Below are positions 1-6,809 of a stretch of 10,224 nucleotides of DNA, piece after piece. A model generated the notes under the pieces. The model was not told where the DNA came from and made no database searches. It worked only from the letters and a program-made list of their open reading frames with translations. The DNA lies in the NCBI GenBank assembly GCA_030672545.1, contig DAOVGF010000051.1, positions 1-10,224 on the forward strand, in the 5' to 3' direction. Position 1 is the stretch's first letter, and each line of letters opens with the position of its first letter. Source of the stretch: Candidatus Aerophobota bacterium (GTDB taxonomy: Bacteria > Aerophobota > Aerophobia > Aerophobales > Aerophobaceae). Made by a program: the position numbers and the translations under genes.

Positions 1-1
1 A

Positions 2-823
2 GGAATAATTGGTAGCGGTATGGGGGCAGCTTTGAAAGGTTTAAGGCCGGTCGTAGAGATAATGTATATTGATTTTATTCTTCAAGCCATGGATCAGTTA
101 GCCAATCAAGCAGCGAAATGGAAGTATATGTCGGGAGGACAGCCAACCATACCTTTGACTGTAAGAACAACCATTGGTGGTGGTAAGGGTTATGCTGGCC
201 AACATTCTCAAAGTTTAGAAGCTATAATAGCTCATTTTCCGGGCCTAAAGATTGTTATGCCCTCTAATGCGTATGATGCAAAAGGACTGTTGAAAATGGC
301 CATCAGAGATAATAATCCTGTGGTATTTATTGAACATCAGAATCTTTATCGACATCCTCAGGGTCAGAGCAAAGTTCCTCGGGAGGAATATCTTATTCCT
401 TTTGGTCAGGCAGCTCTGAAGAGAGAAATAAAGGGAGGGATGGGTAAAATTGCGGCTACGGTTATTGCCTGGTCGTATATGGTGCCCGTGGCCCTACGAG
501 CCGCGGAGAGATTAGCCCAAGAAAAAATTGAAGTTGAGGTGGTGGATTTAAGAACTCTTTATCCCCTGGATATGGAGACAGTGCTCAACTCGGCCAAAAA
601 AACCGGACGGGCGGTAGTAGTTCATCAGGCGGTTCGATCAGTAGGTTTTGGGGCAGAAGTGGTGGCCCGTATTCAGGAAGGGGCTTTTGATTATCTGGAT
701 GGTCCTGTCTTAAGAGTAACCGCCCCGGATGTTCCACCTCCCGCGGCGCCAACTCTGGAAAGAGCTTTCCTGCCGGCAGAGAAGGACATTGTGGAGGCGG
801 TGAAGAAGGTCTGTGGTCGTTAG
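2..823 (+). CDS. 2-oxoacid (probably pyruvate) dehydrogenase E1 component, beta subunit; 5'-truncated
   Basis: This is the beta subunit of a heterotetrameric (alpha2beta2) thiamine-diphosphate dehydrogenase. With an alpha subunit it decarboxylates a 2-oxoacid and passes the acyl group to the lipoyl arm of E2. The reading frame is open from base 2, before the first ATG at 20, and the residues before that ATG (GIIGSG) fit the family, so the start lies upstream and about 50-60 N-terminal residues are missing. Visible family landmarks are GAALKGLRPVVEIM, the loop with GQHSQSLE (His at 203-205), PGLKIVMPSNAYDAKGLL, and the C-terminal transketolase domain with VVDLRTLYPLD and PDVPPPAAPTLE. A small GGMGK insertion lies before the C-terminal domain. 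The E2 gene follows 70 bases downstream, and E1 alpha presumably precedes it. Pyruvate is the default substrate. The acetoin dehydrogenase beta subunit (AcoB) is very similar and cannot be excluded. Confidence 0.93.
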   Translation, partial: GIIGSGMGAALKGLRPVVEIMYIDFILQAMDQLANQAAKWKYMSGGQPTIPLTVRTTIGGGKGYAGQHSQSLEAIIAHFPGLKIVMPSNAYDAKGLLKMAIRDNNPVVFIEHQNLYRHPQGQSKVPREEYLIPFGQAALKREIKGGMGKIAATVIAWSYMVPVALRAAERLAQEKIEVEVVDLRTLYPLDMETVLNSAKKTGRAVVVHQAVRSVGFGAEVVARIQEGAFDYLDGPVLRVTAPDVPPPAAPTLERAFLPAEKDIVEAVKKVCGR

Positions 824-893
824 TGTACGAAATAGATATTCCGGTAAAGAGAAATTTCAGTAAAGTGTTTAAAGGCGAAGGAGGTTAATTGTA

Positions 894-2075
894 ATGGTTA
901 CTAAGGTAATTATGCCCAAGTTGGGAGAGACAATGGAAGAGGGTGAAATTATTCAGTGGTTAAAAAAGGAGAGAGAGAGAGTAAAAGAAGGAGAGCCTCT
1001 TTTGGAAATTGCTACTGATAAGGCTAATATGGAGGTGGAAGCTACCGTTACCGGTTTTTTGAAAAAGATAGTCGCCGAACAGGGAAAAATTGTTCCGGTA
1101 ACCGGAGTTATTGCTTATATTACTGAGAAAATAGAGGAGGAGATTCCTTCTGAGGGGTCTAAACAAGAAGTCAAAGAGGCAGAAACTCCAGCGGAAAAAA
1201 AGAGGGAAAAAGAAGAAAAGGTAACGGAAGTAAGAAAAACTGAGGTCATAAAGTCTTCCCCTTTAGCCAGAAAATTAGCTAAGGATCAAGGAATAGATTT
1301 GCGGGAAGTTGAGGGAACGGGTCCGGAAGGTCGAATAGTTAAAGAAGATGTCTTGAGATTGATAGAAAAAGAGAAGAAAGTTTCTGAAAAGAAGGAACTT
1401 ACGCTTTCCCGGGTGGAAAAGTTAATTGCTGAGAAGATGACCAGAAGCAAAAGAGAAATTCCCCACTTTTATCTTACCATTGAGGTAGATTTTTCCCAGG
1501 TAGCGGTAATGCGACAGCATCTCCGGGAAGAGTTTGAAGAAAAAAAAGGTTTACACCTTACTTACACTGATTTTCTAATCAAAACCTGTGCCTTAGCTCT
1601 AGCACTGTTTCCCAGGGTGAATTCTTACTATGAAGAAGACCAGATAAAGTTAGCCTCCCGGGTAAATATAGGATTGGCTATAACCAGGGAGCAAGGTTTA
1701 ATTGTCCCGGTTATTAAAGAGGCGGATAAAAAGAACCTTTTTGCCATTGGTCAGGAAAGGGTAAATTTAGTTAAGAAGGCTAGTGAAAATTCTCTTTCTT
1801 TAAAGGACCTGGAAGGGGGTACCTTCACCCTTAGCAATCTTGGAATGATGGGAATAAAGCGTTTTACTCCTATCATAAATCCTCCTGAGGTATGTATTCT
1901 GGGAGTAGGAGAGATCAAAAGTAAACCGGTGGTGGTGGGCGACCGAGTTGAGATAGCTCCTTTAATGGAGATGACCCTTTCTTGTGACCACCGAGTAGTG
2001 GATGGATATTTGGGAGCTCGGTTCCTGGAGCAGATAAAGAAGGGATTGGAAAGGCCTTCTCTTCTGCTAATGTAA
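894..2075 (+). CDS. Dihydrolipoamide acyltransferase (E2) of a 2-oxoacid dehydrogenase complex
   Basis: This is the core subunit of the complex. It takes the acyl group from E1 on a swinging lipoyl arm and transfers it to CoA. The 393 residues hold three parts. A single N-terminal lipoyl domain (about 1-78) carries the lipoylation lysine K43 in ATDKANMEVEA. A peripheral-subunit-binding domain (about 121-157, SSPLARKLAKDQGIDL then GTGPEGRI) follows. The C-terminal catalytic domain (about 165-393) carries the active-site motif DHRVVDG, with H366 and D370. The linker at 79-118 is almost all Lys/Glu rather than the common Ala/Pro-rich type. The start is supported by AAGGAGG at 878-884, 9 bases before ATG. 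The gene lies 70 bases after E1 beta and probably shares its transcript. No E3 (dihydrolipoamide dehydrogenase) gene follows; the operon appears to end here in the repeat block. Acetoin dehydrogenase E2 (AcoC) is the main alternative. Confidence 0.95.
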   Translation: MVTKVIMPKLGETMEEGEIIQWLKKERERVKEGEPLLEIATDKANMEVEATVTGFLKKIVAEQGKIVPVTGVIAYITEKIEEEIPSEGSKQEVKEAETPAEKKREKEEKVTEVRKTEVIKSSPLARKLAKDQGIDLREVEGTGPEGRIVKEDVLRLIEKEKKVSEKKELTLSRVEKLIAEKMTRSKREIPHFYLTIEVDFSQVAVMRQHLREEFEEKKGLHLTYTDFLIKTCALALALFPRVNSYYEEDQIKLASRVNIGLAITREQGLIVPVIKEADKKNLFAIGQERVNLVKKASENSLSLKDLEGGTFTLSNLGMMGIKRFTPIINPPEVCILGVGEIKSKPVVVGDRVEIAPLMEMTLSCDHRVVDGYLGARFLEQIKKGLERPSLLLM

Positions 2076-2137
2076 TGGCAAGTTTTAATTTGGGTAAATA
2101 AACCATGGTAGCCGCAGCCCAAGGTGAGGATGGTAGC

Positions 2138-2155
2138 CGCAAGTTTTAACTTGCG
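2138..2155. repeat. 18-base perfect palindrome (CGCAAG...CTTGCG)
   Basis: CGCAAG and CTTGCG flank a TTTTAA centre, making a perfect inverted repeat. The adjoining CTTGCGCAAG (2150-2159) is a second perfect palindrome sharing its right arm. A diverged copy of the left part lies at 2078-2092. No T-tract follows, so it does not look like an intrinsic terminator. Confidence 0.7.
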
Positions 2156-2163
2156 CAAGTGAA

Positions 2164-2181
2164 CGCAGGCTAAAGCCTGCG
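2164..2181. repeat. Hairpin with CGCAGGC stem and TAAA loop
   Basis: Seven base pairs (CGCAGGC at 2164-2170 with GCCTGCG at 2175-2181) close a TAAA loop. The right arm runs into TGCGGCTACC. Related hairpins with the same CTAAAG or CTTTAG core lie at 2199-2216 (GGGAG/CTCCC, with one A-C mismatch next to the core) and 2312-2323 (AGGC/GCCT). This suggests three members of one hairpin family, the last inverted. Confidence 0.7.
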
Positions 2182-2259
2182 GCTACCGGGTGATAACAGG
2201 GAGACTAAAGCCTCCCCTACACGGGGGCCGTCTGCCTGCGGCTACCGCAAAAAGAGGAA

Positions 2260-2298
2260 TGTCATTGCGAGCCTGCCAAAGACAGACCTGACAATCTC
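2260..2298. repeat. TGTCATTGCGAG...TGACAATCTC intergenic element
   Basis: The left end TGTCATTGCGAG (2260-2271) and right end TGACAATCTC (2289-2298) match, from memory, a short repeat family common between genes in many unrelated bacterial genomes, with variable bases between the two conserved ends. It sits inside the larger repeat block, about 55 bases before ribE. Confidence 0.55.
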
Positions 2299-2352
2299 TG
2301 AGGCGGCGCGCAGGCTTTAGCCTATGGCTACCGGGTCATAATGGAAGGACTA

Positions 2353-2991
2353 ATGTTTACCGGTTTAGTGGAGGAAATTGGTAGGGTGAGTAGATGTGAT
2401 TCTGTGTCTCCTCTGCGTCTTCTTATCCAGGCTGATAGAGTTATAGAGGGAACAAAGATAAGAGATAGTATCCTGGTCAACGGTGTTTGTCTCACCGTGG
2501 TAGGACGAAAAGGAAGTTCCTTCACGGTGGAGGTTATCTCGCAGACAATCAGCAAAACCAACCTAAGAGACTTAAGAGTGGGTGACCGGGTCAACCTGGA
2601 GAGATCTCTTTCTTTAGCTTCCAGATTGGGGGGTCATTTGGTAACCGGAGATATTGATGGTCTGGGACGAATAGAGCAGATAAGACAGGAACCAGATGAG
2701 TGGAGAGTTTGGATAAGACCTCCTCTTCATTTAATGAAATACATTGTTAGCCAGGGACGAGTTACCTTAGAGGGAGTCAGCCTGACTGTCGCTGAGCAAA
2801 GAGAGGATATTTTTGCGGTTTGCCTCATTCCTTTTACTTTAAATAATACCACTATTAAAGAGAAAAGAGAAGGAGGTTTGCTTAATCTGGAGATTGATCT
2901 TATAGCCAGATATGTGGAGGGTTTACTGACGGGAGAGAATATCTCCAGCGGGAAGATAAATGAGCAATTTCTGCGGAAAGCAGGATTTTGA
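2353..2991 (+). CDS. ribE: Riboflavin synthase (alpha chain), two lumazine-binding domains
   Basis: The enzyme dismutates two molecules of 6,7-dimethyl-8-ribityllumazine into riboflavin and the RibH substrate, in the cytosol. The 212 residues show the tandem-domain plan. The N-terminal barrel starts MFTGLVEEIG, then NGVCLTV and TNL. GGHLVTGDIDG marks the domain junction (about 92-103). The C-terminal barrel has MKYIVSQG (128-135), GVSLTV (S143) and NLEIDLI. The start at 2353 gives the family's canonical MFTG terminus and follows GGAAGGA (2343-2349). An in-frame ATG at 2341 would add only MEGL and lies at the edge of the repeat block. Two positions depart from E. coli and B. subtilis: D100 where they have the second His of GGHxxSGH, and Q134 where E. 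coli has K137. The gene leads the ribE-ribBA-ribH cluster; no FMN riboswitch is visible upstream. It is also called ribC in some systems. Confidence 0.93.
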   Translation: MFTGLVEEIGRVSRCDSVSPLRLLIQADRVIEGTKIRDSILVNGVCLTVVGRKGSSFTVEVISQTISKTNLRDLRVGDRVNLERSLSLASRLGGHLVTGDIDGLGRIEQIRQEPDEWRVWIRPPLHLMKYIVSQGRVTLEGVSLTVAEQREDIFAVCLIPFTLNNTTIKEKREGGLLNLEIDLIARYVEGLLTGENISSGKINEQFLRKAGF

Positions 2992-3015
2992 TAAATAAGT
3001 ATAATAGGTGTTTCT

Positions 3016-4260
3016 ATGGCTGTATTCAATAAAATTGAAGAGATTCTGGATGAATTTCGCCGAGGAAAGATGGTCATCGTGATGGATGATAAGAAGAGAG
3101 AAAATGAAGGAGATTTAATAATCCCGGCCAGTTGTGTAACTCCTGAAATAGTGAACTTTATGACCAAATATGCCCGGGGACTGATATGTGTGGCTATAAC
3201 TAAAAAGAGAGCTGGAGAACTTGACTTATCTCCTATGGTTGATGAAAATACTGCTCTCCAAAGTACTTCTTTCACCGTGTCAGTTGATGCGGTCGGTCAC
3301 ACCACTACGGGGATCTCCGCTTTCGATAGGGCTCAAACTATTAAAGTGTTGATTGATCCCCAGGGGAAAAAGGAGGATCTGGCTCGTCCCGGTCATATTT
3401 TTCCTCTCATCAGTCGAGAGGGAGGAGTTCTGGTCAGGGCTGCTCATACAGAGGCGGCTGTGGATCTGGCCCGACTAGCCGGGTATTATCCGGCCGGAGT
3501 ACTTTGTGAAATATTGGCTGAGGATGGGCGGATGGCCCAGCTCTCTGAGCTTGTTTCTTTTGCCGGCCAGCACAATCTAAAAATTTGTGCGGTGGCGGAT
3601 TTGATAAATTATCGCTGGAAAAAAGAAAAGTTAGTGGAAAGGGTGATTACTACCCCTTTTCCCACCGCTTATGGAAATTTTACCCTGATGGGATATAAAA
3701 CTTTGGTGGAGGAGAGAATCCATCTGGCTCTGGTTAAGGGAGAAGTGAGGGGGAAAGAGAATGTTTTGGTTAGGGTTCATTCGCAATGCCTGACCGGAGA
3801 TGTGTTTAGGTCTCTTCGTTGTGACTGTGGTGAGCAATTGAAAGTAGCCCTGCGAATGATTTCTGCAGAAGATTGCGGAGTTCTCCTCTATCTCAACCAA
3901 GAAGGTCGGGGGATTGGACTTTTAAATAAGTTAAAGGCTTATCAACTCCAGGATCAGGGACTGGATACCATTGAAGCTAACCACAAACTTGGTTTCAAGG
4001 CTGACCTGCGGGATTACGGAATTGGAGCGCAAATTCTGGCTGACCTGGGCCTACATGGGATAAGGATCTTGACTAATAATCCTCGCAAAATCGTGGGTCT
4101 AAAAGGGTATGGACTGGAAGTAACAGAGCGTATTCCTTTGGAAATGAAGCCTAACCGAATGAATCAGAATTATCTGGCGGTCAAGCAGAAAAAATTGGGC
4201 CATCTTCTTCATGTAATCCCAGAAGAAGATATATCTCCCAACGGCCAGGAAGAAAAATAG
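3016..4260 (+). CDS. ribBA: Bifunctional 3,4-dihydroxy-2-butanone-4-phosphate synthase / GTP cyclohydrolase II
   Basis: This fusion of two enzymes supplies both branches into riboflavin: the four-carbon unit from ribulose 5-phosphate (RibB part) and the pyrimidine precursor from GTP (RibA part). In the RibB part (about 1-202) I see DDKKRENEGD, with metal ligand E29, then TGISAFDRAQTI, RPGHIFPL and HTEA with metal ligand H144; the E29-H144 distance matches E. coli RibB. In the RibA part (about 205-400) the zinc cysteines are C258, C269 and C271 (CLTGDVFRSLRCDCG), followed by NQEGRGIGL, DTIEAN and LTNNPRK. Two small departures from consensus are A143 (RAAHTEA for the usual RAGHTEA) and Q257 (HSQC for the usual HSEC). 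At 414 residues the length is normal. AGGTG at 3006-3010 precedes ATG by 5 bases. Gaps are 24 bases to ribE and 39 bases to ribH. Confidence 0.96.
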   Translation: MAVFNKIEEILDEFRRGKMVIVMDDKKRENEGDLIIPASCVTPEIVNFMTKYARGLICVAITKKRAGELDLSPMVDENTALQSTSFTVSVDAVGHTTTGISAFDRAQTIKVLIDPQGKKEDLARPGHIFPLISREGGVLVRAAHTEAAVDLARLAGYYPAGVLCEILAEDGRMAQLSELVSFAGQHNLKICAVADLINYRWKKEKLVERVITTPFPTAYGNFTLMGYKTLVEERIHLALVKGEVRGKENVLVRVHSQCLTGDVFRSLRCDCGEQLKVALRMISAEDCGVLLYLNQEGRGIGLLNKLKAYQLQDQGLDTIEANHKLGFKADLRDYGIGAQILADLGLHGIRILTNNPRKIVGLKGYGLEVTERIPLEMKPNRMNQNYLAVKQKKLGHLLHVIPEEDISPNGQEEK

Positions 4261-4299
4261 CAGTTTGTTTGACTAAATATTTTTTGAGGAGAAGAAAAG

Positions 4300-4767
4300 G
4301 TGAGGGTTTATAAAGGAACCGTGAGTGGGAAAGGCTGTCGGTTTGGAATTGTTGTCTCTCGCTATAACGAATTCATTACCCAAAAGCTGGTGGAAGGAGC
4401 TATTGATACTCTGATTCGTCACCAGACTAACGAGGAAGACATTGAAGTAGTTTGGGTCCCGGGGTCGTTTGAAATTCCTGCGGCTGCTTCCCGTCTGGTC
4501 AAGAAAGGAACTTTTGATGCTATTATTTGTCTTGGTCTTCTTCTCCGGGGGGCTACTCCTCACTATGATTTGATTTCTAACCAGGTAGCTCGAGGAATTT
4601 CTACTTTGGGGATGAGGGAAAAAATCCCGATTGCCTTTGGAGTGGTTACTGCCGAGAGCATTGAGCAGGGAATTGAGAGAGCAGGAACCAAACGGGGAAA
4701 TCGGGGTGGCGATGCTGCCCTATCAGCTATGGAAATGGTTAGTCTCTACCGGCAAATGGAAAAGTAG
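4300..4767 (+). CDS. ribH: 6,7-dimethyl-8-ribityllumazine synthase
   Basis: The enzyme condenses the RibB product with the ribityl-aminopyrimidine to form lumazine, the substrate of riboflavin synthase. Homologues form hollow pentameric or 60-subunit shells. The 155 residues carry the family signatures VPGSFEIP, RGATPHYDLI with the proton-transfer histidine H88, FGVVTAESIEQ, and IERAGTKRGNRGGDAA, which holds the phosphate-binding region. The segment before RGAT reads GLLL, where most relatives have smaller or beta-branched residues. The start is GTG at 4300. An in-frame stop at 4285-4287 rules out anything longer, and GAGGAG (4286-4291) sits 8 bases before the start. It completes the ribE-ribBA-ribH set. 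The deaminase/reductase RibD is not in this window. Confidence 0.96.
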   Translation: MRVYKGTVSGKGCRFGIVVSRYNEFITQKLVEGAIDTLIRHQTNEEDIEVVWVPGSFEIPAAASRLVKKGTFDAIICLGLLLRGATPHYDLISNQVARGISTLGMREKIPIAFGVVTAESIEQGIERAGTKRGNRGGDAALSAMEMVSLYRQMEK

Positions 4768-4795
4768 ATTTAGCGGTCACGTTCCTGAGGAGAAG

Positions 4796-5908
4796 ATGAG
4801 AGGCAGAACGGAAGTTGTTATTGATCTTGGGGCCATTGCTCATAATTTTCGTCAGATAAGAAGCAGAATAGGTCCGGCAGTTCGAATAATGGTGGTAGTT
4901 AAGGCTGATGGCTACGGTCATGGAGCAGTAAGAGTAAGTCAGACCGTGGTTAAAGAGGGAGCAGATGCTCTAGCTGTGACTACTGTAGCTGAGGGTATTG
5001 AACTAAGGAAAGCCGGCTTAAAAATTCCCATATTAATCTTAGGGCCCCTTTTTTCTTGGGAAATAGAGTCGGTTATTAATTATTATCTTACTCCTACTCT
5101 CTTAGATTTCAAAATAGCTGAACTTCTTTCCCAATGGGCCAGGAAAAGAGGAAGAATGGTGGGTATTCATATAAATGTGGATACCGGGATGGGCAGGCTG
5201 GGTATATATTATGAGAAGGCAGACCAGTTTGCCTTGGCGGTTTCCCAATTAGCCAATCTTCAGATTGAAGGGATATATTCCCATTTTTCTTCGGCTGAGT
5301 TTGATGCGGACTTCACTCTTCAACAAATTAGGCGCTTTAAGTCAGTTTTTCTCTCACTTAAGAAAAAGGGAATTGATCCTCCCCTTAAACACATTTCCAA
5401 TAGTGCGGCTCTTCTTGGGATTCCGGAAGCCTATTTTAACATAGTCAGACCGGGTTTGGTCATTTATGGTTATTGCCCAGGATGTTCTTGGGCTGATGAG
5501 ATCAAGTTCAGGCCGTCGATGAGTTGTAGATCCCGGATTGTCTTGTTGAAAACGGTTCCCGCCGGGGCATCTCTCAGTTATGGTAGAACCTATGTTACTT
5601 TTTCTCAGACCAGGATAGCCATTATTCCTGTTGGCTATGCTGATGGTTATCCTCTTTCTTTATCTAATCGGGGCTGGGTCCTTATCCGGGGGAAAAAAGC
5701 TCCGGTGGTGGGTAAAATTTGTATGGACCAAACCATAATTGATGTAACTCATATTGAAGATGTCCAGGTGGAGGATGAGGTTGTGTTATGGGGCTCACAA
5801 GGAGAAAAGAACATCCAGTTAGAGGAGCTTTCCCTTAAAGCAAAAACTATTCCTTATGAGTTCTTGACCGTGATAGGCGGAAAACTTCCCCGAGTTTATC
5901 GAGAATAA
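4796..5908 (+). CDS. alr: Alanine racemase (PLP-dependent)
   Basis: The enzyme interconverts L- and D-alanine in the cytosol, providing D-alanine for peptidoglycan peptides. It has 370 residues, the usual length. The N-terminal TIM barrel carries the PLP lysine K36 in VVVKADGYGHGA, then NVDTGMGRLG, YSHFSSAE, HISNSAA and VRPGLVIYG. The C-terminal beta domain carries the second catalytic base Y262 in LSYGRTY, then IPVGYADGY and GKICMDQ. The frame stays open upstream into ribH, but the family N-terminus (TEVVIDLGAIAHNF) fits ATG 4796, and GAGGAG at 4787-4792 lies just before it with a short 3-base spacing. It starts 28 bases after ribH and ends 7 bases before prmC. Its position upstream of the PBP2-RodA pair makes sense for wall synthesis. 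Confidence 0.95.
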   Translation: MRGRTEVVIDLGAIAHNFRQIRSRIGPAVRIMVVVKADGYGHGAVRVSQTVVKEGADALAVTTVAEGIELRKAGLKIPILILGPLFSWEIESVINYYLTPTLLDFKIAELLSQWARKRGRMVGIHINVDTGMGRLGIYYEKADQFALAVSQLANLQIEGIYSHFSSAEFDADFTLQQIRRFKSVFLSLKKKGIDPPLKHISNSAALLGIPEAYFNIVRPGLVIYGYCPGCSWADEIKFRPSMSCRSRIVLLKTVPAGASLSYGRTYVTFSQTRIAIIPVGYADGYPLSLSNRGWVLIRGKKAPVVGKICMDQTIIDVTHIEDVQVEDEVVLWGSQGEKNIQLEELSLKAKTIPYEFLTVIGGKLPRVYRE

Positions 5909-5919
5909 TGAAGGAATGA
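5908..5919 (+). other. Possible three-codon minicistron bridging alr and prmC
   Basis: The alr stop codon TAA (5906-5908) shares its last A with an ATG. That ATG opens ATG-AAG-GAA-TGA, whose TGA (5917-5919) overlaps the prmC ATG at 5916. Ribosomes leaving alr could reinitiate here and again at prmC. The arrangement is directly visible; any role in translation is inference and it may be chance. Confidence 0.25.
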
Positions 5920-6809
5920 ATCAGAATGTCTGGACCATACAAAAAAGTCTGGAATGGGGTAGACATTATCTGGAAAAAAGAGGGATTAGAAGTCCCCGTC
6001 TGAACTCTGAATTTCTTCTCTCCCACCTCCTGGAAAAGTCTTACTCGAATCTCTACTTGGAGCGAAACCAGCTTCTTAAGCGGGGGGATCTAAAAAAATT
6101 CAAAATTTCCATCATTAAAAGGTCTCGTCACCTTCCTCTTTCCTACGTTACTGGTAGACAATCCTTTATGGATTTCATGCTCTGGGTAACTCCAGCAGTG
6201 TACATTCCGCGACCGGAGACAGAAATTCTGGTAGAGGAAACCCTGAAAATAATAAAGCGTGGTGGGGAGGGCATAAAGAGAGATGAACTAACTATTGTTG
6301 ATTTAGGAACGGGAAGTGGAAATATTGCTATTTCTCTGGCCCGAGCAGTTAAAGAAGTAAGAATTTTAGCCGTTGACATTTCTCCGGCGGCCCTAAAAGT
6401 TGCCCGAAAAAATGCCCAAGCCTACAATGTCCTGGACAAAATTAAATTTCTGCCGGGGAATCTCTTTTCTCCTCTTCTTCAGTTTGATATGAAGGAGAAG
6501 GTAGATATGATCGTCTCCAATCCTCCTTATGTGAGCAGTCGGGAAATGAGAAAACTGTCTCTGGAGGTGAAGAGGGAGCCTCAAGAGGCACTGGAGGCAG
6601 GAGAAGACGGGTTAAGGTATCTCAGAGGTATAATTCGTAGAAGCTTATACTTTTTGAGAAGAGGAGGATGGTTGATTCTGGAAATAGGTTATAACCAGGG
6701 CCGGGCAGTTTCGGAGTTGGTTCTTTCTCGGCGACGATTGCGGATTGTCCGGATTATTGGCGATCTCAACGGCCATCAGCGAGTTGTAGTTAGCCGCAAG
6801 GTGGAATGA
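5916..6809 (+). CDS. prmC: Peptide chain release factor N5-glutamine methyltransferase (PrmC/HemK)
   Basis: This SAM-dependent enzyme methylates the glutamine of the GGQ motif in release factors 1 and 2, speeding peptide release. The 297 residues have an N-terminal helical substrate-binding domain (about 1-90; TIQKSLEWGRHYLEKRGI, then LSYVTGRQSFMD) and a Rossmann methyltransferase domain. In the latter are YIPRPETEILVE, the SAM motif DLGTGSG (129-135), AVDISPAAL, and the catalytic NPPY (202-205) that defines glutamine N5-methyltransferases. PrmB, which acts on ribosomal protein uL3, is related, but the general features fit PrmC better. AAGGA directly abuts the start codon with no spacer, so initiation probably relies on coupling to alr. 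prfA, the usual neighbour of prmC, is not next to it here. Confidence 0.93.
   Translation: MNQNVWTIQKSLEWGRHYLEKRGIRSPRLNSEFLLSHLLEKSYSNLYLERNQLLKRGDLKKFKISIIKRSRHLPLSYVTGRQSFMDFMLWVTPAVYIPRPETEILVEETLKIIKRGGEGIKRDELTIVDLGTGSGNIAISLARAVKEVRILAVDISPAALKVARKNAQAYNVLDKIKFLPGNLFSPLLQFDMKEKVDMIVSNPPYVSSREMRKLSLEVKREPQEALEAGEDGLRYLRGIIRRSLYFLRRGGWLILEIGYNQGRAVSELVLSRRRLRIVRIIGDLNGHQRVVVSRKVE

Larger units (their letters stand above)
2076..2340. repeat. Gene-free block of palindromic intergenic repeats
   Basis: This 265-base interval has no convincing coding frame and is built from short repeats. GGTAGCCGCA occurs at 2107-2116 and 2132-2141. Its complement TGCGGCTACC occurs at 2178-2187 and 2237-2246, with a decayed copy (TATGGCTACC) at 2323-2332. 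GCAAGTTTTAA occurs directly at 2078-2088 and 2139-2149. The string GGCTACCGGGT appears at both 2181-2191 and 2326-2336. Opposed copies such as 2132-2141 and 2178-2187 could pair into a long stem enclosing smaller hairpins. I see no transposase, target-site duplication or poly-T terminator. Repeats of this style are scattered between genes in many bacterial genomes, especially uncultured lineages (from memory). Their function is unknown to me. Confidence 0.85.

Noticed and set aside
1751..2158. Minus-strand open frame across the E2 3' end
   Set aside because: It lies opposite the catalytic domain of E2, whose family motifs are clear, and its own translation resembles no protein I know.
2164..2181. 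Intrinsic terminator after the E2 gene
   Set aside because: The hairpin is good but no run of T follows on either strand, and similar hairpins recur through the block.
2107..2246. CRISPR-like array
   Set aside because: The repeats are only about 10 bases, irregularly spaced and in both orientations, with no cas genes.
2260..2298. Promoter TTGCGA...GACAAT before ribE
   Set aside because: Both boxes are poor, the spacing is 19 bases, and the bases belong to a repeat element.
2341..2355. ATG 2341 as the riboflavin synthase start
   Set aside because: It would add only MEGL before the canonical MFTG terminus and removes the GGAAGGA that serves the ATG at 2353; still possible.
2727..3275. Minus-strand open frame of 182 codons across ribE and ribBA
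   Set aside because: It runs antisense to two well-supported genes and shows no recognisable domain.
4631..4795. An extended alr start overlapping ribH
   Set aside because: The extra residues are a frame-shifted reading of ribH and have no counterpart in alanine racemases; ATG 4796 gives the normal length.
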